From assembly GCA_900617975.1 (NCBI GenBank), contig UZAE01000154.1, forward strand, positions 1 to 33,403: a stretch of 33,403 nt of DNA, in the 5' to 3' direction. Source of the DNA: Rodentolepis nana. Lineage: Eukaryota; Platyhelminthes; Cestoda; Cyclophyllidea; Hymenolepididae. Below are positions 24,503 to 33,403 of this stretch, in pieces (the first letter of the stretch is position 1; the number at the start of each line of letters is the position of its first letter). A model generated the notes under the pieces. It saw nothing but the letters and a program-made list of their open reading frames with translations, made no database searches and was not told the origin of the DNA. A program made the translations under genes and the position numbers.

Positions 24503-25768
24503 TTAATTTTTTTAAATCTGAAATACAAATGCATATCTCCTCTCCCAGTATATCACTTTTCCTTGCTAGTTGCTTGCTGTTTCTTGTTGTATTTAGTTTT
24601 CTTTTGTCCCACAGTTATGTTCGAACCACGTACTAATTATATCACTTTTAAAACGAAAATCGTTTTATTTTTACTTGCTCAAGCAAGCAGATCGCATTCA
24701 CTGCATTTCAATCCAAAGCGTGGTGATGGCAGTTATCAACTTTACTCCCTCTCCATAAGCACCTTCCCATCAACTTTTCATGCTTTTTGCGTCATTGTTT
24801 TAATTTAACTTCTTGATAAATCGTTTACAATCTATGATATCATTTATCTCACATGTCGGATTCGAGTTAATTTCACATGATTTTCATCTTATTCACGTCG
24901 TTCATTTATTTCCCATTATTTTATTAAAACTAATTCAAATAGAGCTTCTCAATGTCCTCTAAGATCACTCTGCTTTGCCACAAAATCTAGCGTCTTATTT
25001 CCTTTTTAAATAGCATTTAGTTTTCCGTTTTTGTCGTCTTTTAAAACGGTATGGTGCATTTTTCCCAATTTCGGTGGTGCACCAATACCTTCATTGATTT
25101 GAACTACGTTTTTTCTGAAGATATGAAACGGGAATGTACACGAACAACCCTAAAGCCTCCATTTGGTGGATGGAGAAGAGGTTAAAGCTTTGACGTTTCT
25201 AATCCATAAATTAATATTTCGATCTCCAATAATGATTGTGGCGCATCTCTGCCACCAAGAACATATGGGTTGTGAGTACAGGGTCAGCAATCAAAGTTGG
25301 GATTGCTCACGGATAGAGGCTCCAATAAAAAGCTTACATTCCCAAATATATAACTTTATAAGATTGAATGGTTTAACTAATCCAATCTTCTTAACTATAG
25401 CTTGTTTGTTTCGGACATTGATCAGCCCACTTCAGAATAGGTAATATGGCAATTCCTAGCATTTTGCAATGTTATTCTGCATTCAAATGAACTAGTCCAT
25501 CTACTAAGATTAAAGTATTGGTAGTGCCTGTTTACTATTTCACGAATTCAATTTAGACTAAACTATCGAATACAACTTTTTAGCCCTAGAAGCCCAGGTC
25601 CCACATGTTGCGGTTTTCTAGTTATAGTTTGCCCGTTACTCTAAGAGAACTTCTCTTTGTACCACGCTCTTAACCTTCAATATATTACGTTGTGTGCATA
25701 GTTTTCGATATTCAATGCTAATGAAGTTTTAAGTATTTAAATGGGTGCAATTCTTTTCTTGAGTGTAG
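24503..25768. other. Region between the synergin-like gene and the HMG-box-like gene
   Basis: It holds the 3' untranslated region of the synergin-like gene and any upstream exon or promoter of the next gene. Open frames at 24563-24808 and 25163-25444 have no recognisable motif and no good splice boundaries. It ends in TCTTGAGTGTAG, an acceptor-like sequence three bases before the ATG of the next gene. Confidence 0.55.
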
Positions 25769-27155
25769 GATATGGCTAAAACAGAGGAAGAAATGATCGA
25801 ATCTTCAACTCCAACGCTCAATCATAGGAGTGTGGAAATGTTAGAGGCCTTTGTGAAGCGAATTACTGCGATTAATGAAACACTAACCCTCTCAGTTGCC
25901 CAACTTTCCATTCTGATCGATTTGGAGTTACATCAACTGCGCCAAATCTATAAGGAACTCGGGATGTCAGGCATTCCTGACAATTTCACCCCTGAAGAAT
26001 GGCTCCTTGCCATCGAAAGCGGTTCTTTCCCTAGCAGTCCAAGGCCTAAAGAAGAACCACAGTCAGAGCCAGAAAGTGTTACTGATATGGGGCTTCAATC
26101 TGAGAATGAAGAAGAAAGAATACCTGCCAAAGAGGAATTTAAACTTGAAAATCCTATTGAAGTAAGTGTTTCTATCATTCAATTAACCGATGTAAATCCG
26201 AGGTTAAATTAAGTCATTCGCTGTGCCCAAATATTTCAGTGGTGGTTGCACATCCACTTTATTCATTTTACTTAAAATGAATATATTCGTGAAGCCCATT
26301 CACCGTTGTTTCATCGGGGATATTTCCTTATGAGGATCGTCTATTAAGGTGGGAAACTTTATTTTTGACTAACTTGATATTTAGAGTAACTGACGTGTCA
26401 GGCAGTTTTATTTGCAACACGTGATTGCTCCCATTTGAAAAAGCAAGTGGAAACTTTTAAAATAGCAAAAATTTTGAATACGAGGCTACTAGTCTAATCA
26501 AGTCGGGTTTAGAGTGATCCCTTTACAAAACGACTTTCCATGAATCAGAGGAACAAACGTTGAATCAAACCGCTGGTGTATTCAGCGATCGAAGAGTAAA
26601 GAGTGAAGGGTTCAAGGAACTATGTATTGAAAATGGGAGAGTTGTGTAACTCGGTCGGTTCAATTAGTCGTCATAGACATTAGGTAGAAACTCCTTTGGC
26701 ATAGTTAATTGATCAAGTGTGGTAAATATGGCTAGATTGATCCTTGGGTCACCATGTTCGTACTACTTTCTTTTCGTGTTATGATGATAACGAAGTCGGC
26801 TGAGATTTTCGATGGAAAAACCAATGGTCAATACCTCCTTGTTTCAGCCTTTAGAACGTGATTACTAATTTTTGTTGCTTTGTTTTTTTAGTCTACACTT
26901 CCATCACCTTCCAGAGATCTGGAATCACCAAAACCCGAGGAAAAAATCGAAGCAGAACCCTCTCTGGAGGATTCTTTTGCTTTCTACTTCGAGAATGTCG
27001 CCGCAACTATCCGAAAGAAGAGCAAAGAGAGCATCTCTGACGAATGGTTAAGGCCAAAGTTGGCCGCCAAATGGGCATCTCTAAGTGAAAAGGAGAAAAT
27101 GACCTGGCAAAAAGCTTTGGAAGCCTCTTTCTCCTCCACTCGTGCCTCCCACTGA
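25769..27155 (+). CDS. Unknown protein with HMG-box-like C-terminus (two exons seen)
   Basis: Exons 25769-26161 (ATG at 25772) and 26892-27155 join in phase 0 (GAA|GTAAGT, TTTTTTAG|TCT), giving 217 residues from the ATG. Residues 20-80 look helical (VEMLEAFVKRI, LTLSVAQLSILIDLELHQL, EEWLLAI). The middle is acidic and rich in Ser, Pro and Glu. The last 55 residues fit an HMG box: an aromatic start (FAFYFENV), a basic stretch (TIRKKSK), then KLAAKWASLSEKEKMTW. HMG boxes bind or bend DNA, so a nuclear role is inferred only from this. I do not recognise the orthologue. The AG at 25767-25768 could be a spliced-leader acceptor or join an upstream exon. The exons are firm; the function is not known. 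Confidence 0.65.
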
Positions 27156-27657
27156 TATCTTGTGCTATTATTTTTACGTAAATAGAACCACCTATTTGAA
27201 ACCTCGAGACTGTGTTCTGCACTTGGTTCCACCTGGTTTGATTTCAGTTACCTTTTAATTTTGTTGGTTATCGCACTCTTGCACAAACTCTTGAACTACT
27301 TTTTCTGCCCAACTTATTGGTTCATTGTAAGACCTTTTACAAATCTAGTTATTTAATACGTTTACATTATAAATTTGATTTTTCGATCATTTCTTCCAAT
27401 ATTCTTCTCTTATTCTCTCCAAATGCGACTTATTTTGTCTGTAAAGTGCTGATATAACAATTAGGCTGTTGTTGGTGTCTTCGCTCCTTGCACATTTAGG
27501 ATACTCGGCGTATCACAAGATGTCCTTCTTGAGTACCATTTAGAACTTTAACATTGGCACAGTTTGTAGAAGTTTTAAAAATCTCAATTTCTTTTTGTTT
27601 AGTAGTATGAAACTAATTCTACCAGGATTAATTTGTAATTTGCCCTTTTTAGCAAAA
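27156..27657. other. Short gap between the HMG-box-like gene and DNAAF19
   Basis: About 500 bases with no AATAAA that I can find in the part just after the upstream stop. It ends TGCCCTTTTTAG|CAAAA|ATG, a good splice acceptor five bases before the next start codon. This would suit two genes transcribed together and separated by trans-splicing, or a 5' untranslated intron. Confidence 0.5.
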
Positions 27658-29016
27658 ATGAAAGATAGTCATTTGAAATCTCTTGGTTTGGACGTCGAGC
27701 GACTTGAATACGAGTTGAGACAATCCGTGCGTCTTGAAGAACGTCGTTGGCATGAAAATGATGCCAAATTGAGAGCCGTCGAGCAGAAAGTCGCTACTTA
27801 TGACGAATTTAAGTAATCTCTAACATTTACTAAAATCACCTAATCTAGAAATATGGTTGATGCATGCGAGCTACAACCGTTAACTTGCAAAGATGTTCAA
27901 GAAGCTAATAAACAGAATACGGGTTGGGCTCGTAATTTTTCAGCCACTGCCTATTCAATCCCCAAAATTAATAAAGACATCCCTTATTCAGAAGGAACCC
28001 CTATCGTGAGTTCATTTTCAACCCTTTCCACAAGTAGTAAAGTTAGAATTTTCATTAAATTATCACGACGTATAGAATTAATTCGCGAAAGTATAATATA
28101 GTTATTTGGTTAAGGTGGTTACTTCGGACCTCTAGTTCTCTTGTCAATGGGGGCTCCTTTAACTCTGTGCAAATTATTTCCGCGTTTAAGAAATATAAAC
28201 TGCAAAGTCAATGCACATTAAATTAATAAAGATTGCAACTCTGCGTTGCTTTGCTCAACTTAGAACAGGTTGCATTAAAGCGCTTCTCGCTGCCTTAAAA
28301 TAACCACCTTGTGACTGCACTATAGCTTTCACCGTTTAAACTAGTTGTAGCTGTGATCAAAGCACAAGCCATTTCCATTGGTTGTTATTTACCACTCATT
28401 GGCTGGATTAAGGTACAGCATTAATTGTCACCTTGACAGCATTAGTCAACAAGAAGCGTATAAAGCGTTTCTTGTCCATGTTAGCTTACCAAAATTTCCC
28501 CACGTTATCCCTCGCCAGAGTATTAAAAATGTTCATTTCACGGCAATTATATTTAGCAAAAAGGCTAAAATAACTCATTGCATTTATAATTAGACGGGGG
28601 GTTTTATATATTCTTAAAGGGTGTTTCGGTTTTTTTCCTAATTATAGAAACAATTCAACCGGATTGATGAATTCATGCTATGTTGGAATGGCCTTGCAAA
28701 GAGTCAATCAAATATTGATTTGTTTACGTTATTGGAAAGGCAGTCTGACGAGTTGTTGAAAGAAACGTTTGCGTCCAGTGCAGGACTTTCAATTCTTTCA
28801 AGGGTTCTAAATTGTCTCCAAGATGCAATTTCGAGAGATTCTTCCTCTGTCATTCGGTTACTAAAAGCCATTGGATCAAGCAAAAACTTTGTCTTAACCA
28901 CCACACTAATGTCGGATGAGGAATTGAATTTAGTAAAATTGATATTTCAGACCCTTGAGGAGAACTCTGAGGTATCAATAGATGGACATTTGCGAAGTCT
29001 ATGGATTTCTGCTTAA
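27658..29016 (+). CDS. DNAAF19: DNAAF19 / CCDC103, axonemal dynein attachment factor
   Basis: Exons 27658-27812, 27849-28005 and 28648-29016 give 226 residues (human CCDC103 has 242). The N-terminal part is the family signature: LEYELRQSV, then the coiled-coil block AKLRAVEQKVATYDEFKN and the short MVDACELQPL. Human CCDC103 reads AKLRAVEQRVASYEEF at the same place. The C-terminal exon (from KQFNRIDEFMLCWN) is the alpha-helical RPAP3_C-like domain. The protein is needed to assemble and attach outer and inner dynein arms, so it should serve motile cilia or flagella (protonephridial flame cells, sperm). The first intron is only 36 bases; crossing it restores the conserved FKN junction, which confirms the splice. 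ATG 27658 is chosen because AGCAAAA just before it is an acceptor and the frame upstream lacks family resemblance. Confidence 0.93.
27813..27848 (+). other. 36-base intron in DNAAF19
   Basis: Begins GTAATC and ends ATCTAG. Removing it joins AA with A to give Lys in the conserved stretch YDEFKNMV, so the boundaries are well fixed by protein similarity. Confidence 0.85.
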
Positions 29017-30390
29017 CCCACCTCTTTCCAAATATTTTATTATTCGTTCTAATTATATGATTCAAGTAAACGTCTTTCATTTTTGGTCAAATATGTATGA
29101 ATTATCACAATGATGAAGGTGCTTAATTATAGAGGTATAGGTGATATCGCTTGTCAAATAGACAGATACCTTTCAATGCCTGCGTTCTATTTTATTCATT
29201 GAGTTAGATTCGTGGGATGGCCTCATTTGAGGTAGCCTTTCCGCGACAGGCCCTAAACAAAGACCTTACTTGAATAAACAAACAAACAAACAAACATATT
29301 TTAGTCTTTTTACTTTTAGAGGCACATTGGGACTGACAATTTGACAGTAAAGGGTAATTTGATGTGTAACCATCCCTGACTTACGGCAAGTAGTTTGATA
29401 CTGGGGGGCACCATAGAAGACCCTGAAGGATCTTATACTGTATCGCGACAAAATTATACTTCAAACTGATTAGCCAATATTCGAAGTTGAGGCCAAATTA
29501 TGTTCCTACGAGACTGGCTGAAGATGGATGAAGACTTAGAACGTCATTTCCGGTATGCAGAGTTTGGGACGCAAACCCTTTGCTTCCAAAAACTTCAAAA
29601 CAGGCACGCAACGTTTTTTGCCCCAAAGTGCTCATGTGAATGCGTAAAGAAACCATAATAAGTGCGCGACCAACTGAGGAAGCCGTTATGCCGAGACATA
29701 TTCGTCTTTTGGTCGCACACGACTTTAGGGGACTGTTGTCTTGATCTCGATAGCCATTACCTCTCACTTGCACTTCTTCGTCCTTATTCCTATATTTCCT
29801 ATATCTCTCTTTAAGGAAGATATGCGATTGCAAGTTACTTAAGTGACTAGTGAGTTCTTGATGAGCTCTCATCTCTCCACATTACTACCATCTTCACCAA
29901 GTAGTAGGGTAGAAAGGCGATAGATCGGGAAGATGCTTTGGATTCAATTAAGTGTAAGAGGCAGAATTGTCAGTGGCGCAATTTAAAGATTTAGAGAGGT
30001 AATGGAGATAAATAAATCGAGATCAACATTATTGCAAGTAAATTAGCAATGAAGATCCTCGAACTATCTATGGTGTCTATTGAGGAGATATTTTAGTTTT
30101 TTATCATTTGCTCCCAATATTACGTATTTTAGAAACAAAAAATAGCTTCAATATGGTTACATTTTGTTACGAAAATTTTATTCGATCTCTTCTGTTTTCA
30201 TTTTAACTCTTATTCACCAACTGCATAAAGCGAAATTTAGATTAAAACTCAGATCTATCAACGCCACCGACAATACATTGCCAACAAACAAGCCCCTTTT
30301 TAACATTTGGATCACTTGGAAGTGTGAACTTGGTAACTACTTTACTTGATTATTTTCAAACTCTTATAGCAAAATTTCGCCATTTTGGAA
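29017..30390. other. Non-coding region after DNAAF19
   Basis: It holds the DNAAF19 3' untranslated region, an AAAC repeat (29276-29295) and AT-rich DNA. A 124-codon minus-strand frame at 29498-29872 has no recognisable domain and atypical composition, and I do not call it. Confidence 0.55.
29273..29295 (+). repeat. AATAAA followed by AAAC repeats: simple repeat, possible poly(A) signal or retroposon tail
   Basis: AATAAA (29273-29278) leads into five AAAC units. It is about 260 bases after the DNAAF19 stop, so the hexamer could serve that gene. A tandem A-rich tail after a less AT-rich stretch (29210-29265) also looks like the 3' end of an old retroposon, but I found no flanking duplication. 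Confidence 0.5.
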
Positions 30391-30456
30391 GCCCGAAGTC
30401 AACTAGAGGGCTAATGATAATTATCAAAACACCTGCCATTTGTTATAAATAAATAT
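30391..30456 (+). repeat. Copy E: 5'-truncated retroposon fragment (tail end only)
   Basis: About 66 bases (GAAGCCCGAAGTCAACT ... CACCTGCCATTTGTTATAAATAAAT) match only the 3' end of copies A and C. The bases before it do not match. Loss of the 5' part with the tail kept is typical of incomplete reverse transcription. It ends about 60 bases from the stop of the minus-strand ubiquitin-like gene. Confidence 0.8.
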
Positions 30457-30514
30457 ACTTAGTGATAGCACATGAGTGAAGTTTATAGAATCGTGTTGCA
30501 ATGAAAAATGTCTT

Positions 30515-31549
30515 TTATAGAAATTCAGTAGCAACATCGACCACGCTTTCATTGGTGATTCCATATTCATGTAGATGCTTTCGAGGATCCAGATGAGTTC
30601 CATTGAAAGAGAGGTCGATCCTCTGGCCATTGATGAGACGTTGAGCTTGAAGAGCACGCATTACTTCGCTCACTTTACAGTCACAAGGAACGGTCATTCG
30701 AATTCGATATCTTCTCAGATCAAAGACGACAACCATCTCATTATTTTGGTTCTTTGGAGGCGATGGATATATATCACGTATACGGTTATCAGTCAAGTAA
30801 AGACTCTCCCCTTCTTTTAATTCAAGTTCATGTGGTGTCATGTTCGGATCGACTTTAACTCCGGATATAATAAAATCCTGATGATTTGGAGGAATCTCTG
30901 TCTCCAACTCAATACTTTTTGAGGCATTTCTGAGAGGTTTGGTTGGGTCAAGCATAAAAGTGAATGGATCACCATCTGCAAGTAGGAAGTGGACTCTGAT
31001 CATTCTTTCTCCTGAAGCTAAACAGAGATTATCTTTGGAATCATTGCAGTAATCATATGTTTCAGATGGAGTTCCCTTTTCACCATTAAAAGTGTGGGCA
31101 ACAGTTATTCCAGCATTATCCGTTATTCCATACTCTTCTAACATACGTGAATCCTCAAGAATATAATGAGAATAAACGAGGAAAGCATCCTGAGGGTCGA
31201 AAGATTGCGTAGGCACTCGTTTTTTAATCTCCGATCTTAAAACTGCTACCGTTGAATGAGAACGTAGTGGAATTGAATAGACCTCTTCGGGAGATATAAC
31301 CACCCTCACTGAAAAAATCTTTTGACCGTTGATTGGAAGATGAAGCTGAAGTGAACCGAATTCCTTGATTTCATACTCACCAAGGCTTCTGGAATCTTCC
31401 AAATAGGTTCCATCTACAGTGAGAATGATATCACTCCGAGACAAACCCAGCGAATTTGCAATTAGTGATTTGACATCGGTAACTCGAGTTGACAGTTCAG
31501 CAGGAAAAGTCAAGAGTTCATTTCCACGATGAATAATTCTGAGTAACAT
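30515..31549 (-). CDS. Intronless protein of four tandem ubiquitin-like domains
   Basis: 344 residues from ATG 31549. The frame is open a further 39 bases upstream without an ATG, back to an in-frame TAG. Nearly the whole length is four divergent beta-grasp domains at about residues 1-75, 78-155, 178-257 and 270-344. Each has a beta hairpin, a helix with a VxxL(K/R) pattern, and the turn-plus-loop of ubiquitin: GTYLEDSRSLGEYEI, HYILEDSRMLEEYGI, VKVDPNMTPHELEL, THLDPRKHLHEYGI. A polar linker (about 156-177) separates domains 2 and 3. The chain ends TEFL with no Gly-Gly, so it cannot be conjugated like ubiquitin; a scaffold or adaptor that imitates polyubiquitin is an inference. I do not recognise a named orthologue. 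The lack of introns beside intron-rich genes suggests a possible retrocopy origin. Confidence 0.82.
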   Translation of the reverse strand: MLLRIIHRGNELLTFPAELSTRVTDVKSLIANSLGLSRSDIILTVDGTYLEDSRSLGEYEIKEFGSLQLHLPINGQKIFSVRVVISPEEVYSIPLRSHSTVAVLRSEIKKRVPTQSFDPQDAFLVYSHYILEDSRMLEEYGITDNAGITVAHTFNGEKGTPSETYDYCNDSKDNLCLASGERMIRVHFLLADGDPFTFMLDPTKPLRNASKSIELETEIPPNHQDFIISGVKVDPNMTPHELELKEGESLYLTDNRIRDIYPSPPKNQNNEMVVVFDLRRYRIRMTVPCDCKVSEVMRALQAQRLINGQRIDLSFNGTHLDPRKHLHEYGITNESVVDVATEFL

Positions 31550-32997
31550 TCTTTTATTAAGGCTACTTTCTTTCAAGCGGAAGCTGAATTTATGAATTCT
31601 CTACGAGTGGCAGCAAACAGTAATCAATTGGTGGCTCTTAAGTGGCTCACCCAGCGCACTCTTCCTGCGCGCGTGCTTTTAAGTGGGTATTTGAATTTTT
31701 GTGATACATTTGGAGAGGCAAGACTTTTCTCATGCAGTGAAACAGAGTGGTTAATTAAGTTTATGTCAAATGTTTGCAACGTTTTACTTTTCAGTGTCAG
31801 CTCATATGGTGAACTTCCATTGAGACGGATGACTTGAATAGGATTACCTCACTCTGGCATCAACTTACTTCATTTTTCAACTTAAACAGTCGTGAGTTCC
31901 AAAATACACCAAGAGTCCTTTGCAAGTACTTCTCAAAAGGTTACTCACACGTCTCTCAAATTAGTAGATACAGACCCCAAAAAATTTGGAACATGTCGGG
32001 TTTCTCAATTACAATATGCCACTGACGCTAATCAGACAGTGCATCCGAACAGACAGAAGCTATGAGATCGAAGGTTGTGCACAGATAGTGCTATGGATGC
32101 CCAACCGCGCAGGTTGAATAATGCCAACAAGTGGAATAGTACAGCAGTGATTAAGTTTGTCTCGAATTAAAGAGTTCATTTGTATTTTCCCAAATACTTC
32201 CCCGTGCCTTCAAGACCTGTTCAAGGTTATATGAACTACGCCAATTAAGAACACTTGACGTTGTTAGTTTGACCAGACTTGTCGGCAGCCTCGAATAGTC
32301 TGACCCAACTAAAGTGCCTTCAAGATTTAACCCCAAATACTCTCTTAGGGACTGCTAACTACGCACTTTCCTGCTCTTAATTTCTCTTTGCTGTACCATT
32401 TTCTTCAAGCACACCCCTTCCTATTTAGCATCGGGACTCATTCTCAGCATCTAACGCACACATCAATCTCAGACGATATTTTGCCCTTTGTTTGCTCTCT
32501 TCTCTCCTCGAGGAATGTCGTTAGTTCACCTTGATGATTGCTACTCTCTACTTCGCTGGCGTAGTGAAGATTGGCAGAAGTTAAAGGTGTAACCTGCAAA
32601 ATAGCTACTGACTACAAAATCAGAATTATAGCAGACAGTCCGAAGTCTGAAGACTGCAAATTTCTCGTCAAAGCGTCTAGATAATAACTTTGAAGTGAGA
32701 TAGCATTTTTTTACCATTGATCAGTGGGATTGAGCGTCTCTGCTACACCCACTACATTGGTGATCTAAAACCACGCTTCGTTGTTTCTTTCTGCTCAACA
32801 TTTCTTGAATCCTTATTCTCAATCATTAACTTAGCAAATTTGGGTAAGAAAATAAAGTTTCTTCCTTTTGAAACTGATAAGAAAACGCAACTCCTTAAAA
32901 GGCGGCAAATCTTGCAAAAAATAAGACCTAAAATGTGACAAAATCTATTCCGATCAAAATGATTGAATGAGTAATATAGAGAGATAAAACGAAAGCA
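31550..32997. other. Non-coding region upstream of the ubiquitin-like gene
   Basis: It contains the 5' flank of the minus-strand ubiquitin-like gene, with an AG acceptor-like GAAAGTAG about 17 bases ahead of its ATG. Plus-strand frames at 31592-32025 and 32717-32938 show no domain or splice support. Nothing else recognised. Confidence 0.5.
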
Positions 32998-33013
32998 CCC
33001 ACGACTTAAACAT
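32998..33013. repeat. Left target-site duplication of retroposon copy A
   Basis: CCCACGACTTAAACAT is repeated exactly at 33326-33341. The first three Cs of the right copy may belong to the element end, so the true duplication is 13-16 bp. Confidence 0.85.
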
Positions 33014-33325
33014 TTATTTATATCAAATGGCAGGCGTTCTGATGGTTTTCATTAGCCCTATAGTTGACTTCAGGCTTCACAGAGAGGAAGTCACATCGAA
33101 TTGAAAAAAGTCGAGAGGGGGGGGGGAGGAACTAAAGAGTGCTTCAAAGACGGAGGTTGAAAATTTAGAAAAAATGTGATGTAGTACCGTGGAAGTGGTC
33201 GGCTATGGCATACAGTGGGGTGATGGTAGTTTGAAGTGAGAAGTCAACTGCCGGTTAATAGACTTTTTGCCGTATGAGTATACGTTGACCAGGGTGTTCC
33301 ACGTGAAGGTAAGTCTACCGCATAC
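33014..33325 (-). repeat. Full-length copy A of the ~310 bp retroposon
   Basis: It reads, on the plus strand, from the tail (TTATTTATATCAAATGGCAGG) to AGGTAAGTCTACCGCATACC. The sense orientation is the minus strand. It is nearly complete against copy C, includes a 10-base G run (33117-33126), and is flanked by a perfect 13-16 bp direct repeat. It encodes no convincing protein. Confidence 0.88.
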
Positions 33326-33341
33326 CCCACGACTTAAACAT
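33326..33341. repeat. Right target-site duplication of retroposon copy A
   Basis: Second exact copy of CCCACGACTTAAACAT (first at 32998-33013), at the 5' edge of the minus-strand element. Confidence 0.85.
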
Positions 33342-33403
33342 AAAGGCATGCCATTAAAAGAATTAAATTCACAATCTAGACCTTGCATTTAAAACCACTA
33401 AGC

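Noticed and set aside
20245..27155. Treating the synergin-like and HMG-box-like exons as one gene
   Set aside because: The synergin C-terminal domain ends at a proper stop (24500-24502) after the conserved final motif, and the next exon starts with its own ATG 1.3 kb later.
29498..29872. A 124-residue minus-strand open frame
   Set aside because: No motif or homology I recognise, and no splice or start context. It could be decayed repeat DNA but nothing proves it.
30515..31576. Starting the ubiquitin-like protein at 31576
   Set aside because: That codon is TTG. The first ATG in frame is at 31549 and begins exactly at the first beta strand of domain 1.
31592..31837. A plus-strand gene divergent from the ubiquitin-like gene
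   Set aside because: The frame is short, has no recognised domain and overlaps the likely 5' flank of the minus-strand gene.

Overview
The window looks like nuclear DNA of a flatworm, most likely a tapeworm, though no marker fixes the species. It is AT-rich, has interrupted genes with GT-AG introns, and several introns are extremely short (32, 34, 36, 47 and 59 bases), a size class typical of parasitic flatworms. All recognisable proteins are conserved animal proteins. There is no bacterial gene organisation, CRISPR array or tRNA that I could find.

Layout, left to right. (1) 2300-14371, plus strand: the 3' part of a large TRPM-type cation channel gene. Two long coding exons (2300-3533 and 12077-14371) are split by an 8.5 kb intron, and the first carries ankyrin repeats. 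The 5' exons lie before the window. (2) 15983-16708, plus: intronless Abitram (FAM206A/Simiate) homologue whose stop codon overlaps an AATAAA. (3) about 20245-24502, plus: a gamma-synergin (SYNRG) homologue built from about a dozen small exons, with acidic-phenylalanine motifs and the conserved Cys/His C-terminal domain. (4) 25769-27155, plus: a two-exon gene of unknown function with an HMG-box-like C-terminus. (5) 27658-29016, plus: DNAAF19/CCDC103, the axonemal dynein attachment factor, about 500 bases behind gene 4. (6) 30515-31549, minus: an intronless protein made almost wholly of four divergent ubiquitin-like domains.

Between the genes lies AT-rich DNA with a dispersed repeat family of about 310 bp. 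Copies are near 1-36, 4741-5050, 16959-17272, 30391-30456 and 33014-33325. Two copies have clear target-site duplications (10 and 13-16 bp), all have the same TATAAATAAAT-like tail, and one keeps only the tail end. This fits a small non-LTR (SINE-like) retroposon.

The genes do not form one pathway: a membrane channel, a nuclear/actin-linked factor, an AP-1 trafficking adaptor, a putative DNA-binding protein, a cilium assembly factor and a ubiquitin-like protein. What they share is compact flatworm gene structure. AG acceptors sit 3-5 bases ahead of the ATG in genes 4 and 5, so spliced-leader trans-splicing is possible there. Long stretches (3534-12076 and 17273-20244 especially) hold no gene I can support.
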